A stretch of 64,000 nucleotides of DNA from Mammaliicoccus sciuri (GCF_025561425.1 NZ_CP094824.1:1426001-1490000), one strand, 5' to 3'; shown: positions 26,220 through 35,930, counted from the first letter of the stretch. Made by a program: numbers and translations. Notes: generated from the letters alone by a model not told the origin.

Positions 26220-27134
26220 ATGGAACAAATCATAAATGAGTTTATAGATTTTATAAGGTTAGAAAAAGGTTTGAGTCAAAATACAATCCAATCGTATCAA
26301 AGAGATTTAAAACAATATAACCAATACATAACTGAACATAAAATTAGTCATATAGACAACATTAATCGAATAGTGATACAAAAATATTTTGCACATCTTA
26401 AACAAGAAGGTAAGTCTGCTAAAACAATTGCGAGATTGGCAGCGACGATTAGAAGCTTTCATCAATTTGCGATTAGAGAAAAATATGCCGTTAAGGATCC
26501 AACGATATTGATTGAAACACCTAAATACGAACAAAAGCTTCCAGATGTATTGAGTGAAGATGAAGTAAATCAACTCTTAACATTTACACATATTACAAAT
26601 CCTAGAGATGAACGAGACCGTACGATGCTTGAACTTTTATATGGCACAGGTGTTCGTGTAAGTGAATTGATTCAATTAAATGTAGAAGACGTCAATTTGA
26701 CAATGGGATTTATTAGAGTGTTTGGTAAAGGAAATAAAGAACGCATCGTACCGCTTGGTGAACATTTAATGGGCATATTAAGAAACTACATCCAGGAAGT
26801 TCGACCAAATTTATTGAAGAAACATGTTACAGATATATTATTCTTAAATGCACGTGGTACAGCTTTAACGCGACAAGGATTTTGGAAAATATTAAAAAAA
26901 ATCGGCTTAGAAAAAGGGATAACGAAAACTTTAACACCTCATACTTTAAGGCATTCTTTTGCGACGCATTTGCTTGAAAATGGTGCAGACTTGAGGGCAG
27001 TGCAAGAAATGCTCGGTCATTCCGACATTTCTACAACACAACTTTACACACACATCTCTAAGAAACAAATACGCGAGATGTATTTAACATATCACCCTAG
27101 AGCCAAGAAGGAGAAGAAAAATGAAGAACAATAA
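26220..27134 (+). CDS. xerD: Tyrosine recombinase XerD
   Basis: XerD, with XerC, resolves chromosome dimers at dif. The 304 residues comprise the N-terminal SAM-like core-binding domain (FIRLEKGLSQNTIQSYQRDL) and the catalytic domain. Active-site residues visible are Arg in GTGVRVSEL, Lys in FGKGNKERIVPLG, HTLRHSFATHLL (His and Arg), LGHSDISTTQ (His) and the nucleophile Tyr in LYTH. GAGGTG precedes the ATG. Neighbour fur upstream is the B. subtilis arrangement (ripX). The end overlaps a small membrane protein gene by 14 bases. Confidence 0.95.
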   Translation: MEQIINEFIDFIRLEKGLSQNTIQSYQRDLKQYNQYITEHKISHIDNINRIVIQKYFAHLKQEGKSAKTIARLAATIRSFHQFAIREKYAVKDPTILIETPKYEQKLPDVLSEDEVNQLLTFTHITNPRDERDRTMLELLYGTGVRVSELIQLNVEDVNLTMGFIRVFGKGNKERIVPLGEHLMGILRNYIQEVRPNLLKKHVTDILFLNARGTALTRQGFWKILKKIGLEKGITKTLTPHTLRHSFATHLLENGADLRAVQEMLGHSDISTTQLYTHISKKQIREMYLTYHPRAKKEKKNEEQ

Positions 27135-27231
27135 ACAACAACAAAATGAATCAAAAAAATATGTCACTTTAGCAATTTTATTAACATTTGCTGTCGCGTG
27201 GGGACTCATTTATTGGTTATTTATTGTCTAG
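27121..27231 (+). CDS. Small single-pass membrane protein, 36 residues
   Basis: The reading frame starts with ATG 27121 inside the end of xerD, preceded by AAGAAGGAGAAG, a very good ribosome binding site, and stops at TAG 27229-27231. The peptide has a polar N-terminus (MKNNKQQQNESKKY) followed by one hydrophobic helix (VTLAILLTFAVAWGLIYWLF). The overlap and the binding site suggest translational coupling with XerD. I do not recognise the family. The stop overlaps the tail of the convergent DUF309 gene. No function can be assigned. Confidence 0.65.
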   Translation: MKNNKQQQNESKKYVTLAILLTFAVAWGLIYWLFIV

Positions 27232-27724
27232 CGTGACGTTGCTTATATGCTGAAATTCGACTTTCTATCACTTCAGTACGATCTCTTAGTAGATGATGAT
27301 GTTTAATATAATCTGATACATCTGTATTATAGTTAAATTCAAAATCATCAAAAGTACTTTCTAATGCACGATAGCTTGCATCTGTTAAAGGGAGTTGAAT
27401 GTTTTCATAAGGATGACCTTGCTCAATGCGCATGATTTGTGAACGAATTAAAGATTGAAACGATGCTTTTTCAATACCTAGATGGCTAAAGTCATCATTT
27501 AATTCTACAATTTGTAATGCTTTTTTATAAGTTTTTAGTGCGCCTTTCGTATTATCACGTCTATAGTGGTAACACGCTGTCGAGAACAATATTAAACTTA
27601 CAATTGCATCATGTTTACTAAATTGAGTTTGATCTTTCCAATGATCTTCTAATATATCGTGACATTCAAAATAATGTCTTAAGACATGGAAATGATAGTG
27701 AAATGACATTATTTGTGTTTCCAT
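27221..27724 (-). CDS. ypuF: DUF309 domain protein (YpuF-like)
   Basis: The 167-residue protein contains the DUF309 hallmark YFECHDILEDHWK (about residues 18-30) with His/Glu/Asp residues that could bind metal, then a repeat-like helical segment (YHYRRDNTKGALKTYKKAL). B. subtilis ypuF lies just upstream of scpA as here, although it is divergent in this window. GAGAGGGA on the minus strand precedes the ATG. No biochemical function is established for the family. Confidence 0.8.
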   Translation of the reverse strand: METQIMSFHYHFHVLRHYFECHDILEDHWKDQTQFSKHDAIVSLILFSTACYHYRRDNTKGALKTYKKALQIVELNDDFSHLGIEKASFQSLIRSQIMRIEQGHPYENIQLPLTDASYRALESTFDDFEFNYNTDVSDYIKHHHLLRDRTEVIESRISAYKQRHARQ

Positions 27725-27821
27725 TTAAAGTCCCTCTCAACATAGAATATTTATACGTAATCATGGTATAATAATTTTTAGATTTATGCACGTAAAAGGA
27801 ATAGAAATGAGGAAGTTTTAA

Positions 27822-28556
27822 ATGTATGAAGTAAAACTTGATGCCTTTGAAGGACCTTTGGATTTATTACTTCATTTAATACAAAAATATGAAATAGATA
27901 TTTATGATATTCCAATGAAGGAACTAACCGAGCAATACTTAAGTTATATACATCAAATGAAAATATTAGAAATAAATGTAGCGAGTGAATATTTAGTGAT
28001 GGCATCAGAGTTATTGATGATCAAAAGCAAATTATTACTACCTACACAACCATCAGATATTGATGAATTTGAAGATGATCCAAGGGACGATTTAGTTAGA
28101 CAATTAATCGAATACCAAAATTATAAAGAATATGCTGAATTATTAAATCATAAAAAGCAAGACAGAGAACAAATATTCATCAAAAAGCCAGCAGATTTAT
28201 CCAAATTTGAAGCCGTTCATGACAAACGTACACCTTTAGATTTAGATATGACGGATTTAATTATTGCATACCAACGTACTAAACGTAGACAGAGATTTAA
28301 TAAACCACAGAATGTTACCGTTAACGAGGATAGTTATACGATTGAAATGGCAACTGCTTCAATACAAGCACAACTTGCCGAACATAAGAGTTATAAATTT
28401 TTCGAGACATTACCATCTGATTTATCTACAAATGTATTGGTAACGTTGTTCTTGGCAATATTAGAAATGATGAAATTAAGACAAATTGATGTATTCCAAC
28501 AATATCAATTTGGAGAAATAACAATAAATCGAGGCGTGAATTATGTCAGTGAGTAA
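27822..28556 (+). CDS. scpA: Segregation and condensation protein A
   Basis: ScpA is the kleisin that bridges the two heads of the SMC dimer in the bacterial condensin. The 244-residue sequence starts with the conserved YEVKLDAFEGPLDLLLHLI and has VASEYLVMASELLMIKSKLLLP; the C-terminal winged helix lies in the last 70 residues (LVTLFLAILEMMKLRQIDVFQ). AGGAAG precedes ATG 27822. It overlaps scpB by 14 bases, so synthesis of the two partners is coupled. Confidence 0.95.
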   Translation: MYEVKLDAFEGPLDLLLHLIQKYEIDIYDIPMKELTEQYLSYIHQMKILEINVASEYLVMASELLMIKSKLLLPTQPSDIDEFEDDPRDDLVRQLIEYQNYKEYAELLNHKKQDREQIFIKKPADLSKFEAVHDKRTPLDLDMTDLIIAYQRTKRRQRFNKPQNVTVNEDSYTIEMATASIQAQLAEHKSYKFFETLPSDLSTNVLVTLFLAILEMMKLRQIDVFQQYQFGEITINRGVNYVSE

Positions 28557-29103
28557 ATTAGGATTATTAGAAGGATTATTATATTCATTAGGTGATGAAG
28601 GCATTGAAGTTAATCAGTTATGCGAGTTATTAGAATTAACACCATCACAATTAAAAGATTTAGCAAATGAATATGATCGCGAAACATTACAAATTATTTT
28701 TTACGGTAATAAATGCATTCTTACAGCAAAGCCAATTATGCATCAATATCTTGAAAAATTAATGATAGATAATATGAATACAAAATTATCACAAGCAGCG
28801 TTAGAAACATTATCTATTATTGCATATAATCAACCTGTTACGAGAAGTGATATAGAAGTGATTCGTGGTGTGAATTCAGATGCTTCTGTTAAGACTTTAA
28901 TTGCGAAAGGTGTCGTTGAATCGAAACATAACGATCAATCTAGAAGCCAATTATTGTATACGACAGATTACTTTTTAAATGTATTTGGACTGACTTCTTT
29001 AGACGAATTACCGAAATCAACAAATGAAGAAAATGAACAAGAAGAAATGGATTTGTTTTTTAGTAGCATGAACGAAAAACAAAACAATGAGGAGCAATCA
29101 TAA
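28543..29103 (+). CDS. scpB: Segregation and condensation protein B
   Basis: ScpB dimerises and binds ScpA to form the SMC-ScpAB complex that organises newly replicated origins. The 186 residues hold two winged-helix domains with the diagnostic ALETLSIIAYNQPVTRSDIE and IRGVNSDASVKTLIAKG. The C-terminal tail is acidic and Asn/Glu-rich. Its last base overlaps the first base of the rluB start region (TAATG), continuing the chain of coupled genes. Confidence 0.95.
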   Translation: MSVSKLGLLEGLLYSLGDEGIEVNQLCELLELTPSQLKDLANEYDRETLQIIFYGNKCILTAKPIMHQYLEKLMIDNMNTKLSQAALETLSIIAYNQPVTRSDIEVIRGVNSDASVKTLIAKGVVESKHNDQSRSQLLYTTDYFLNVFGLTSLDELPKSTNEENEQEEMDLFFSSMNEKQNNEEQS

Positions 29104-29840
29104 TGAGTGAAGAATTAGAGAGATTACAAAAAGTTATTGCGAAAAGTGGCTATACGTCACGTAGAAAAGCAGAAAAATTAATCGAAGAAGGGCTTGTATA
29201 TGTTAATCATAAACAAGTAACAGAACTTGGCACTAAAGTGAAAGATTCTGATTATATCGAAGTAGAAGGTATTCCATTAGAAATGCCGGATAAACTATAT
29301 ATTCTATTCCATAAACCAACAAAAGTAATTACAAGTGTATCTGACGATAAAGGAAGAGCGGTTGTAACGGATTATTTTAAAGATATTAAGACGAGAATTT
29401 TTCCAGTTGGTAGATTAGATTATGATACATCAGGTTTATTAATTTTAACGAATGATGGTGAGTTTACAAACTTAATGACGCATCCTCGTTATAAAATTCA
29501 AAAGAAATATGTAGCAAAATTAAAAGGCTATTTACTAAGAGAAGAAGTTAAACAATTAGAAAAAGGTATACAGCTAGAAGATGGATTGACACAACCTGCA
29601 ATTGTAAAAGTAAAAAGTCAAGACAGAGAGCGTAATGTAACGCATGTGGAAATTACGATTACGGAAGGTCGAAATAGACAGGTTAGAAGAATGTTTAGTC
29701 ATTTTGGACATGAAGTCGATAAACTTACGAGAGTAGAATATGGGCCACTTAACTTAAAAGGCTTAAATGCTGGACAGGGCAGAACGTTATCACCTCATGA
29801 AATCAAAGTTTTAAGACATTTGGCACAAGATGGTAAATAA
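29103..29840 (+). CDS. rluB: Ribosomal large subunit pseudouridine synthase B
   Basis: RluB-type enzymes make a pseudouridine near the peptidyl transferase centre of 23S rRNA. The 245-residue protein has an N-terminal S4 RNA-binding domain (LQKVIAKSGYTSRRKAEKLI), the catalytic motif FPVGRLDYDTSGLLILTNDG with its essential Asp (about residue 105), and the C-terminal GRNRQVRRMF. It is the third gene in scpA-scpB-rluB, the standard Firmicutes order. Confidence 0.94.
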   Translation: MSEELERLQKVIAKSGYTSRRKAEKLIEEGLVYVNHKQVTELGTKVKDSDYIEVEGIPLEMPDKLYILFHKPTKVITSVSDDKGRAVVTDYFKDIKTRIFPVGRLDYDTSGLLILTNDGEFTNLMTHPRYKIQKKYVAKLKGYLLREEVKQLEKGIQLEDGLTQPAIVKVKSQDRERNVTHVEITITEGRNRQVRRMFSHFGHEVDKLTRVEYGPLNLKGLNAGQGRTLSPHEIKVLRHLAQDGK

Positions 29841-29887
29841 TCTGTAAACGTTCACAATAATGCCACTAATCTGCTTTTTAGTCATGA

Positions 29888-29893
29888 TATACT
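29888..29893 (+). promoter_or_regulatory. Extended -10 promoter element upstream of resA
   Basis: TATACT with TG one base further upstream (TG-A-TATACT) forms an extended -10. No -35 hexamer is evident. It lies 62 bp before resA, and TTCACAA (29851-29857), a Rex-like half-site, sits upstream, so redox control is possible but unproven. Confidence 0.4.
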
Positions 29894-29902
29894 AGACAAA
29901 AC

Positions 29903-29934
29903 ACCATAACATTGCATATGTATGGTTTTTTTAT
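29903..29934 (+). terminator. Weak terminator-like hairpin before resA
   Basis: ACCATA (29903-29908) and TATGGT (29921-29926) pair, followed by TTTTTTATTG. The stem has only six base pairs, so it may be an attenuator or an incidental structure. It lies between the extended -10 and the resA start. Confidence 0.4.
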
Positions 29935-29954
29935 TGTGTTAGGGAGGATTTTAA

Positions 29955-30491
29955 ATGAAGAAAAAACAGAAGACTGTACTCCAAATTGTTATAACGGCAG
30001 TAATCTTAATTGCAATTATATTTACAGTATGGTCCAGTCTTACGAAAGATAAGGATAAAGTAGCGCAAGTTGGAGATGATGCGCCACTTTTTGAACTCCA
30101 AACAGTTGATGGGAAAAAGGTTAATTTAAAAGATTTACGTGGGAAAGGTGTTTTAATTAACTTTTGGGGGACTTGGTGTGAACCTTGTAAACGTGAAATG
30201 CCTGAGTTAGAAAGACAATATCAAAACTATAAAGACAAAGGTGTTGAAGTCGTTGCGATACATGTCAGAAATAATCCTCAACAAATCAAACAATATTTAA
30301 GTTCATTAAAAGAAACACCAACATTTACAGTTGCGATGGATAACGATAATTTAGTAACAGATGCATACGGTATCAATCCATTACCAACTACGATAACGGT
30401 TGATAAAGATGGTAAAATAAAAACAAAGCATACTGGTGAACTTTCTAAAAAGCAAATCATAGAAGAAATGGAAAAGGTCAAAGTGAAATAG
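29955..30491 (+). CDS. resA: Thiol-disulfide oxidoreductase ResA
   Basis: ResA is a membrane-anchored thioredoxin-like protein facing the outside that reduces the haem-binding cysteines of apocytochrome c. The 178-residue protein has an N-terminal signal-anchor (VLQIVITAVILIAIIFTVW) and the active site WGTWCEPCKRE (about residues 74-84); the Glu-Pro between the cysteines is typical of ResA. PLPTTI supplies the cis-Pro loop. It starts the resABCDE cluster and matches the presence of c-type cytochrome in qcrC. Confidence 0.94.
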   Translation: MKKKQKTVLQIVITAVILIAIIFTVWSSLTKDKDKVAQVGDDAPLFELQTVDGKKVNLKDLRGKGVLINFWGTWCEPCKREMPELERQYQNYKDKGVEVVAIHVRNNPQQIKQYLSSLKETPTFTVAMDNDNLVTDAYGINPLPTTITVDKDGKIKTKHTGELSKKQIIEEMEKVKVK

Positions 30492-30504
30492 AGGGGGATT
30501 TAAA

Positions 30505-32124
30505 GTGAGCAACAAGCAAATTGTTTGTGAGTGCGGGCATAAGAACCCAGAAGGAACTCAATTATGCTTAAACTGTGGTCGCTTAATAAATGACGACTAT
30601 GATAAGAAAAAGACAACCGACGTTATGCGTTACGATGGGCAAGCGATACGTTCGAAAACAAAAAACAGAACAATATTAGATCGCATATGGAATTTCTTCG
30701 CTTCAATCAAAACAGGTGTTACTTTACTCGTATTAACGGTTATTGCAGCTTCAATTGGAACTATATTCCCACAAGAATATTTCATTCCAATGAATGTGAA
30801 TCCAGAACAATATTATTATGAACATTATGGTTCTCTCGGTTTACTATATTATAAACTTGGATTCCACAATTTATATAGTTCATGGTGGTTCTTAATTCTG
30901 TTAGGTTTAGTAGCGTTCTCTATTATTACATCAAGTATTGATAGAGGGATACCTTTACATAAATCTTTGAAAAATCAAAGAACGAAAAAGCACAGTTCAT
31001 TCTATAAACGTCAAAGATTAAACTTACATTCAGATGATCAAGTTAATCTAGATGAAATAAGTCAATCTTTTAAAGATAAAAGATACAAAGTTAAACAAGA
31101 TGGGAATCATATCTTACTTGAAAAAGGACGTTTATCTAGATACGGTCCTTATATTAACCATACTGGTTTAATCATTTTATTATTTGGGGCAATGTTAAGA
31201 TTCTTACCTGGCTTTTACTTAGATGATATGGTCTATGTGAAAGAAGGAGAAACGAAGCCAGTTCCTGGTACAGATAGAGGCTATTATATAAAAAATAACG
31301 ACTTTATATATGAAGAGTATGATCAAAAATCTCAATCCAATACAAACCCTGAATCAATTGACCCAAGTTTAAACAAAATTGCTAAGAACTACGAAACAAA
31401 AGCTACTTTGTATAAAAACAGTCAAGAAGAAGTCATTGGGTCAGATGCTAATCTAAAAGAAGTCGCTTCTGGTTCAATTAAAGTCAATCATCCATTGAAA
31501 TATGATCACTTACAATTTTACCAAAGCAGCTTCGACAACTCGTTGTTAAAAGATATGACATTTAACTTAAAAACAAAAGACGGTAAAGCACTCGGGAAAC
31601 CATTTACAGTCAATTTGGAAAGTCCTAAAAAGACTTATAAAATTACAGATGATTTAACAGTTAAGTTAAGAAGTTATGCACCAGATTACGAAAAAATAGA
31701 AAATGGTGTTCTTGCAACTAAATCTCCAAATCCAAATAATCCAGCTTTTGTGTTTGAAGTAACTGATAAAGATAAACAATCAGAATTTAGTTTCTTAAGA
31801 ATTAAAGAATCACAAGATATATCTAAAAATAATAAATACGATGTGAAATTTGCCAATGCAACAAATCAATGGGCAACAGTGTTGGCAGTGAAGAAAGACT
31901 TAACACTTCCAATATTATTTACAGGTTTCGTTATTTTCTTATTAGGTTTAGCCGTTGGATCATATATTAACCATAGGCGTATTTGGATTAATACAGATAA
32001 CGGTGAGTTTAATATCGCTGCTCATACAAATAAGAATTATTATGGTTTCTCTAAAGAGATTAACCAAGTCTTATATAAACATCATATTTCACACATAGAA
32101 GATACTAAACATAGAATATACTAA
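30505..32124 (+). CDS. resB: Cytochrome c biogenesis protein ResB (Ccs1)
   Basis: ResB works with ResC to carry haem and ligate it to CXXCH motifs outside the membrane (system II). The 539 residues begin with a zinc-ribbon-like segment of two CxxC pairs (CECGHKNPEGTQLCLNCGR), then transmembrane helices (GVTLLVLTVIAASIGTIF, WWFLILLGLVAFSIIT, LIILLFGAMLRFLPGF), a large extracytoplasmic domain, and a final helix (PILFTGFVIFLLGLAVGSYI). It starts with GTG after AGAGGGGG, 13 bp after resA. The N-terminal Cys motif is also seen in B. subtilis ResB as I recall it. Confidence 0.94.
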   Translation: MSNKQIVCECGHKNPEGTQLCLNCGRLINDDYDKKKTTDVMRYDGQAIRSKTKNRTILDRIWNFFASIKTGVTLLVLTVIAASIGTIFPQEYFIPMNVNPEQYYYEHYGSLGLLYYKLGFHNLYSSWWFLILLGLVAFSIITSSIDRGIPLHKSLKNQRTKKHSSFYKRQRLNLHSDDQVNLDEISQSFKDKRYKVKQDGNHILLEKGRLSRYGPYINHTGLIILLFGAMLRFLPGFYLDDMVYVKEGETKPVPGTDRGYYIKNNDFIYEEYDQKSQSNTNPESIDPSLNKIAKNYETKATLYKNSQEEVIGSDANLKEVASGSIKVNHPLKYDHLQFYQSSFDNSLLKDMTFNLKTKDGKALGKPFTVNLESPKKTYKITDDLTVKLRSYAPDYEKIENGVLATKSPNPNNPAFVFEVTDKDKQSEFSFLRIKESQDISKNNKYDVKFANATNQWATVLAVKKDLTLPILFTGFVIFLLGLAVGSYINHRRIWINTDNGEFNIAAHTNKNYYGFSKEINQVLYKHHISHIEDTKHRIY

Positions 32125-32156
32125 ACAAGACATTCACGAAAGTAAGGAGGCAAACA

Positions 32157-33374
32157 ATGGATAAAGATATATTTTTAAATATTAGTAATATCAGTTTATA
32201 TTCTGCTTTTATTTTATACTTAGTTGCGATTGTCCCATATTCATTCTCAATCCGTTCACCTAAGAAAAGAGCAGAAAAAGTAGGGGTGACATTAACTGTC
32301 ATCGGCTTTGTATTACAAATTCTATACTTTATTACAAGATGGATTGCTGCGGGGCATGCACCAGTAAGTAATATGTATGAATTCTTAACAATGTTTGGCA
32401 TTATGATGGTAGGTGGCTTCCTTGTTATTTACTCAATATATAAGACACCTATTTTAGCGTTATTCGTATTACCAATTGCGATGTTGTTAATTGCATATGC
32501 AAGTATGTTCTCTAGAGATGTTTCACCGTTAATTCCTGCGTTACAATCTAGTTGGTTAGCAATTCACGTTATAACCGTAACGATTTCATATGGTATTTTA
32601 TCAATCAGCTGTGTAGCAGGATTAATTTATTTATTCGCAGCTGTTAGTCCAGAAGAAAAATCGATACATAGTTTCTTTGTAGAAGTCATTATGTATTTCA
32701 TCGTTATTGTCATTGGATTTATATTAACAACGATCATTATGAAAGATATCGTTGGTTACGACGACACTTATTTCTTTATCGATAAAAACGATAATAACTC
32801 TGTGCAACATTATCATCTTCCAGCATTTGTGACACAACAAGATAGTTTACTTGTAGATCATGTTTCTGGTAGCGATTATGAACCAAAAGATAGAACAGAT
32901 ATCTTAAAATGGAGCAAGATTGAATTACCTGCTGTTATCAATGCTCAAAAACTAAATACAGTCGTTTGGTCAATTGTAGTTGGTACAGTCTTATATGGTA
33001 TACTAAGATTGATTTTGAAAGGCAAGACTTTGTTTAGTCTTATCAAACCACTTACGAAAAAAGTCAATCTATCCTTAATGGATGAAATAGGATATCGTTC
33101 AGTTATCATTGGTTTCCCATTATTTGCACTTGGCGGTATATTATTCGCGAGTATCTGGGCACAAATGGCTTGGAGTAGATATTGGGGCTGGGATCCTAAA
33201 GAAGTTTGGGCGCTTATAACATTCTTATATTATGCGATATTCTTACATTTAAGATTAGGTAAAGGTTGGGAAGGCAGAAAATCAGCATGGTTAGCTGTTG
33301 GTGGCCTTGCAATCATACTATTTAATGTTATTGCCGTTAACTTAATAGTAGCTGGTTTACATTCTTATGCTTAA
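32157..33374 (+). CDS. resC: Cytochrome c biogenesis protein ResC (CcsA/CcsB type)
   Basis: ResC is the polytopic haem-handling partner of ResB. The 405 residues contain about eight transmembrane segments and the tryptophan-rich WWD-type haem motif SRYWGWDPKEVWALITF (about residues 340-356). Conserved His residues flank it (AIHVITVTISYG and FLHLRLGKGWEG). AAGGAGG is 6 bases before the ATG. The order resB-resC with resD following is that of B. subtilis. Confidence 0.94.
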   Translation: MDKDIFLNISNISLYSAFILYLVAIVPYSFSIRSPKKRAEKVGVTLTVIGFVLQILYFITRWIAAGHAPVSNMYEFLTMFGIMMVGGFLVIYSIYKTPILALFVLPIAMLLIAYASMFSRDVSPLIPALQSSWLAIHVITVTISYGILSISCVAGLIYLFAAVSPEEKSIHSFFVEVIMYFIVIVIGFILTTIIMKDIVGYDDTYFFIDKNDNNSVQHYHLPAFVTQQDSLLVDHVSGSDYEPKDRTDILKWSKIELPAVINAQKLNTVVWSIVVGTVLYGILRLILKGKTLFSLIKPLTKKVNLSLMDEIGYRSVIIGFPLFALGGILFASIWAQMAWSRYWGWDPKEVWALITFLYYAIFLHLRLGKGWEGRKSAWLAVGGLAIILFNVIAVNLIVAGLHSYA

Positions 33375-33401
33375 AAAATGCTAGAAGGGAGTCAACGAAG
33401 C

Positions 33402-34109
33402 ATGACAGATTGTATTTTAGTAGTAGATGATGAAGATAGAATTCGAAAATTAGTTAAAATGTATCTCGAAAGAGAAGGTTATGAGACTGATGAAGCGGAT
33501 AATGGCCAAGATGCCTTAGATAAAGCTTTAAACGAAGATTATGACTGCATATTATTAGACTTAATGTTACCTGAAATAGATGGAATCGAAGTATGTAAGA
33601 GAGTAAGAGAAACAAAATCAACACCTATTATTATGTTAACAGCTAAAGGTGAAGAAAATAATCGCGTTGAAGGATTTGAAATTGGGGCAGATGATTATAT
33701 CGTCAAACCATTTTCACCTAGAGAAGTTGTCTTACGCGTAAAAGCATTACTAAGACGTACAACAAATCATTCAATGGTTAATCAAACAAATACAGCTAAA
33801 GATTTAATTGTATTTGAAAACTTAGTCATTGATAATGACGCACATCGCGTATTAGCAGATCAAAAAGAAGTAAATTTAACACCTAAAGAGTATGAATTAT
33901 TATTATATTTAGCAAAATCACCTGATAAAGTATTTGATAGAGAACAACTGTTGAAAGAAGTTTGGCACTATGAATTTTATGGTGATTTAAGAACAGTTGA
34001 TACGCATGTTAAAAGATTACGTGAAAAGTTAAATAGAGTTTCTGAAGATGCTGCACAAATGATTCATACAGTATGGGGCGTCGGTTATAAATTTGAGGTT
34101 CCTGAATAA
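33402..34109 (+). CDS. resD: Response regulator ResD (SrrA)
   Basis: An OmpR-family regulator that activates aerobic and anaerobic respiration genes in B. subtilis; its S. aureus counterpart is SrrA. The 235-residue protein has a receiver domain with the phosphorylated Asp in ILLDLMLPEIDG (near residue 53), T in MLTAKGE and K in VKPFSP, followed by a winged-helix DNA-binding domain (LTPKEYELLLYL, RTVDTHVKRLREKL, VWGVGYKF). ATG 33402 is preferred to ATG 33378, as AAGGGAG precedes the former and the latter has none. Stop overlaps the resE start (TAATG). Confidence 0.94.
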   Translation: MTDCILVVDDEDRIRKLVKMYLEREGYETDEADNGQDALDKALNEDYDCILLDLMLPEIDGIEVCKRVRETKSTPIIMLTAKGEENNRVEGFEIGADDYIVKPFSPREVVLRVKALLRRTTNHSMVNQTNTAKDLIVFENLVIDNDAHRVLADQKEVNLTPKEYELLLYLAKSPDKVFDREQLLKEVWHYEFYGDLRTVDTHVKRLREKLNRVSEDAAQMIHTVWGVGYKFEVPE

Positions 34110-35851
34110 TGAATCGATTAAATAGTGTTGTTGTAAAACTGTGGTTATCTATTATTTTAATAGTAACGACAGTTTTACTTTTATTAAGCGGATTTCTTAT
34201 AACTTTCTTACAATCTTATAATACATCTACTACAGGTGAAAATTTATATAATAATGCAAGCAAAATAGAACGATTATTACTAAGTTCACACGAAAAAGAG
34301 TCAGCAATCGATTATGCAAGAGCACTTGTTGAAGACCCTGCTGGACTTATAATCGTTAAAAATAGCGATGATTTAACAGCAAAATCTGAAAATCCATTAA
34401 AAGAAGTTATGATTAATGAGATTAGAACTAATCATGCGTTCGACAAAGTGTTTAATGAAGATAAACACGTACTAAAAGAAATCAATTTAACTTATAACGG
34501 CGAGAAACATCAATATATTTTATTAGGCTATCCTTCTCAAGCTTTTCCTGAGGAAGATGCAGGTATCTTTTTATTCCAAGATATCAACTCCATTAAAGAA
34601 GCTCAAAATGTTGTTACACTGAGTATACTTGTTTCAGCCATTATATTATTAATCGTAAGTACGGTCTTTGCATTCTTCCTTTCAAACAGAATAACGAAAC
34701 CTTTAATTCAATTAAAACATGCAGCCTTTAAAGTTGCTAAAGGTCACTATACTGAAAAAGTACCGATTTATACGCGTGATGAAATCGGCGAACTCGGTCT
34801 AGCATTTAATAAAATGAGTAAAGACATCCGTACAAACATTGATGATGTTAAATCGAAAAATAACATACAAGAAAAACTCATTAATTCAATGATCGATGGT
34901 GTGTTAGGCATTAATGATAAGAATGAAATCATTATTACTAACTCAAAAGCCGATACATTCTTAAAAGAAGTAAGAGAATTTGATCATGTTGATATATCTA
35001 CACAAAGAAATGACACATTTAAAGAGAAGGATACGCAGTTTTTCGAATACGAATTAGGTCATAAATATTATGTCGTTATATCAACATATATCGATAGCAT
35101 TCAAAATGATGGTTCATCAGGTATAGTAGTAATCATTCGTGATATGACCGACGAACACCATATGGATCAAATGAAAAAAGACTTTATCGCAAGCGTTTCA
35201 CACGAATTAAGAACACCAATTTCTATGTTACAAGGTTATACTGAAGCAATTGTTGACGGTATTGTTACAGAGAAGAAAGATGTTGATGATTTCTTATATA
35301 TTATTTTAGATGAGTCTAAAAGATTAAGTAGATTGATTAATGAATTATTAGAAGTTGCCAAAATGGATGCTGAAGGCATTAAAGTTCATTTAGATGACTT
35401 TAATATTTCAACATTAATGAACAAAATTGAAACTAAATTCTTACCTCAAGCAAGAGAAAATGGTTTGAATTTATCCGTTAAACATATTGGAAATCTTACG
35501 AATTGGTATGGAGATAGTGATCGTGTTGAGCAGATTTTAACGAATTTAATCGATAACGCGATTAGATACACACATCAAAATGATTCTATTAATGTCGTCT
35601 TTGATGATACGGATGAAGAAGATTTTGTTATAACAGTTCAAGATAGTGGCGTAGGTATTGCTAAAGAACATTTAAATCAAATATTTGATCGTTTTTATAA
35701 AGTTGATGCTTCTCGCACAAGAGGTAAACATGGAACAGGACTTGGTCTCTTTATCGTTCAAAAAATTATAGATGCACATCATGGTACGATTAAAGTCGAT
35801 AGTAAAGAGGGTGAAGGCACTCAATTTACAATAACTTTACCAAAAGTTTAA
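34109..35851 (+). CDS. resE: Sensor histidine kinase ResE (SrrB)
   Basis: The partner kinase of ResD senses respiratory flux, probably through the menaquinone pool. In 580 residues: first transmembrane helix (about 8-33), an extracytoplasmic sensor, second helix (about 173-193), HAMP (NRITKPLIQLKHAAFKVAKG), a PAS domain (around 247-350), the phosphoacceptor His in ASVSHELRTPISML and the ATPase domain with DNAIRYT and GTGLGLFIV. It is coupled to resD by a one-base overlap. About 80 bp after it the FMN riboswitch begins. Confidence 0.94.
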   Translation: MNRLNSVVVKLWLSIILIVTTVLLLLSGFLITFLQSYNTSTTGENLYNNASKIERLLLSSHEKESAIDYARALVEDPAGLIIVKNSDDLTAKSENPLKEVMINEIRTNHAFDKVFNEDKHVLKEINLTYNGEKHQYILLGYPSQAFPEEDAGIFLFQDINSIKEAQNVVTLSILVSAIILLIVSTVFAFFLSNRITKPLIQLKHAAFKVAKGHYTEKVPIYTRDEIGELGLAFNKMSKDIRTNIDDVKSKNNIQEKLINSMIDGVLGINDKNEIIITNSKADTFLKEVREFDHVDISTQRNDTFKEKDTQFFEYELGHKYYVVISTYIDSIQNDGSSGIVVIIRDMTDEHHMDQMKKDFIASVSHELRTPISMLQGYTEAIVDGIVTEKKDVDDFLYIILDESKRLSRLINELLEVAKMDAEGIKVHLDDFNISTLMNKIETKFLPQARENGLNLSVKHIGNLTNWYGDSDRVEQILTNLIDNAIRYTHQNDSINVVFDDTDEEDFVITVQDSGVGIAKEHLNQIFDRFYKVDASRTRGKHGTGLGLFIVQKIIDAHHGTIKVDSKEGEGTQFTITLPKV

Positions 35852-35930
35852 ATTGTTGAGTTATTTAGATGAAAATACCTGACCAATGTGCTAATATATA
35901 TTTTGTAATTAAAACTAAATAAAAAAATTC

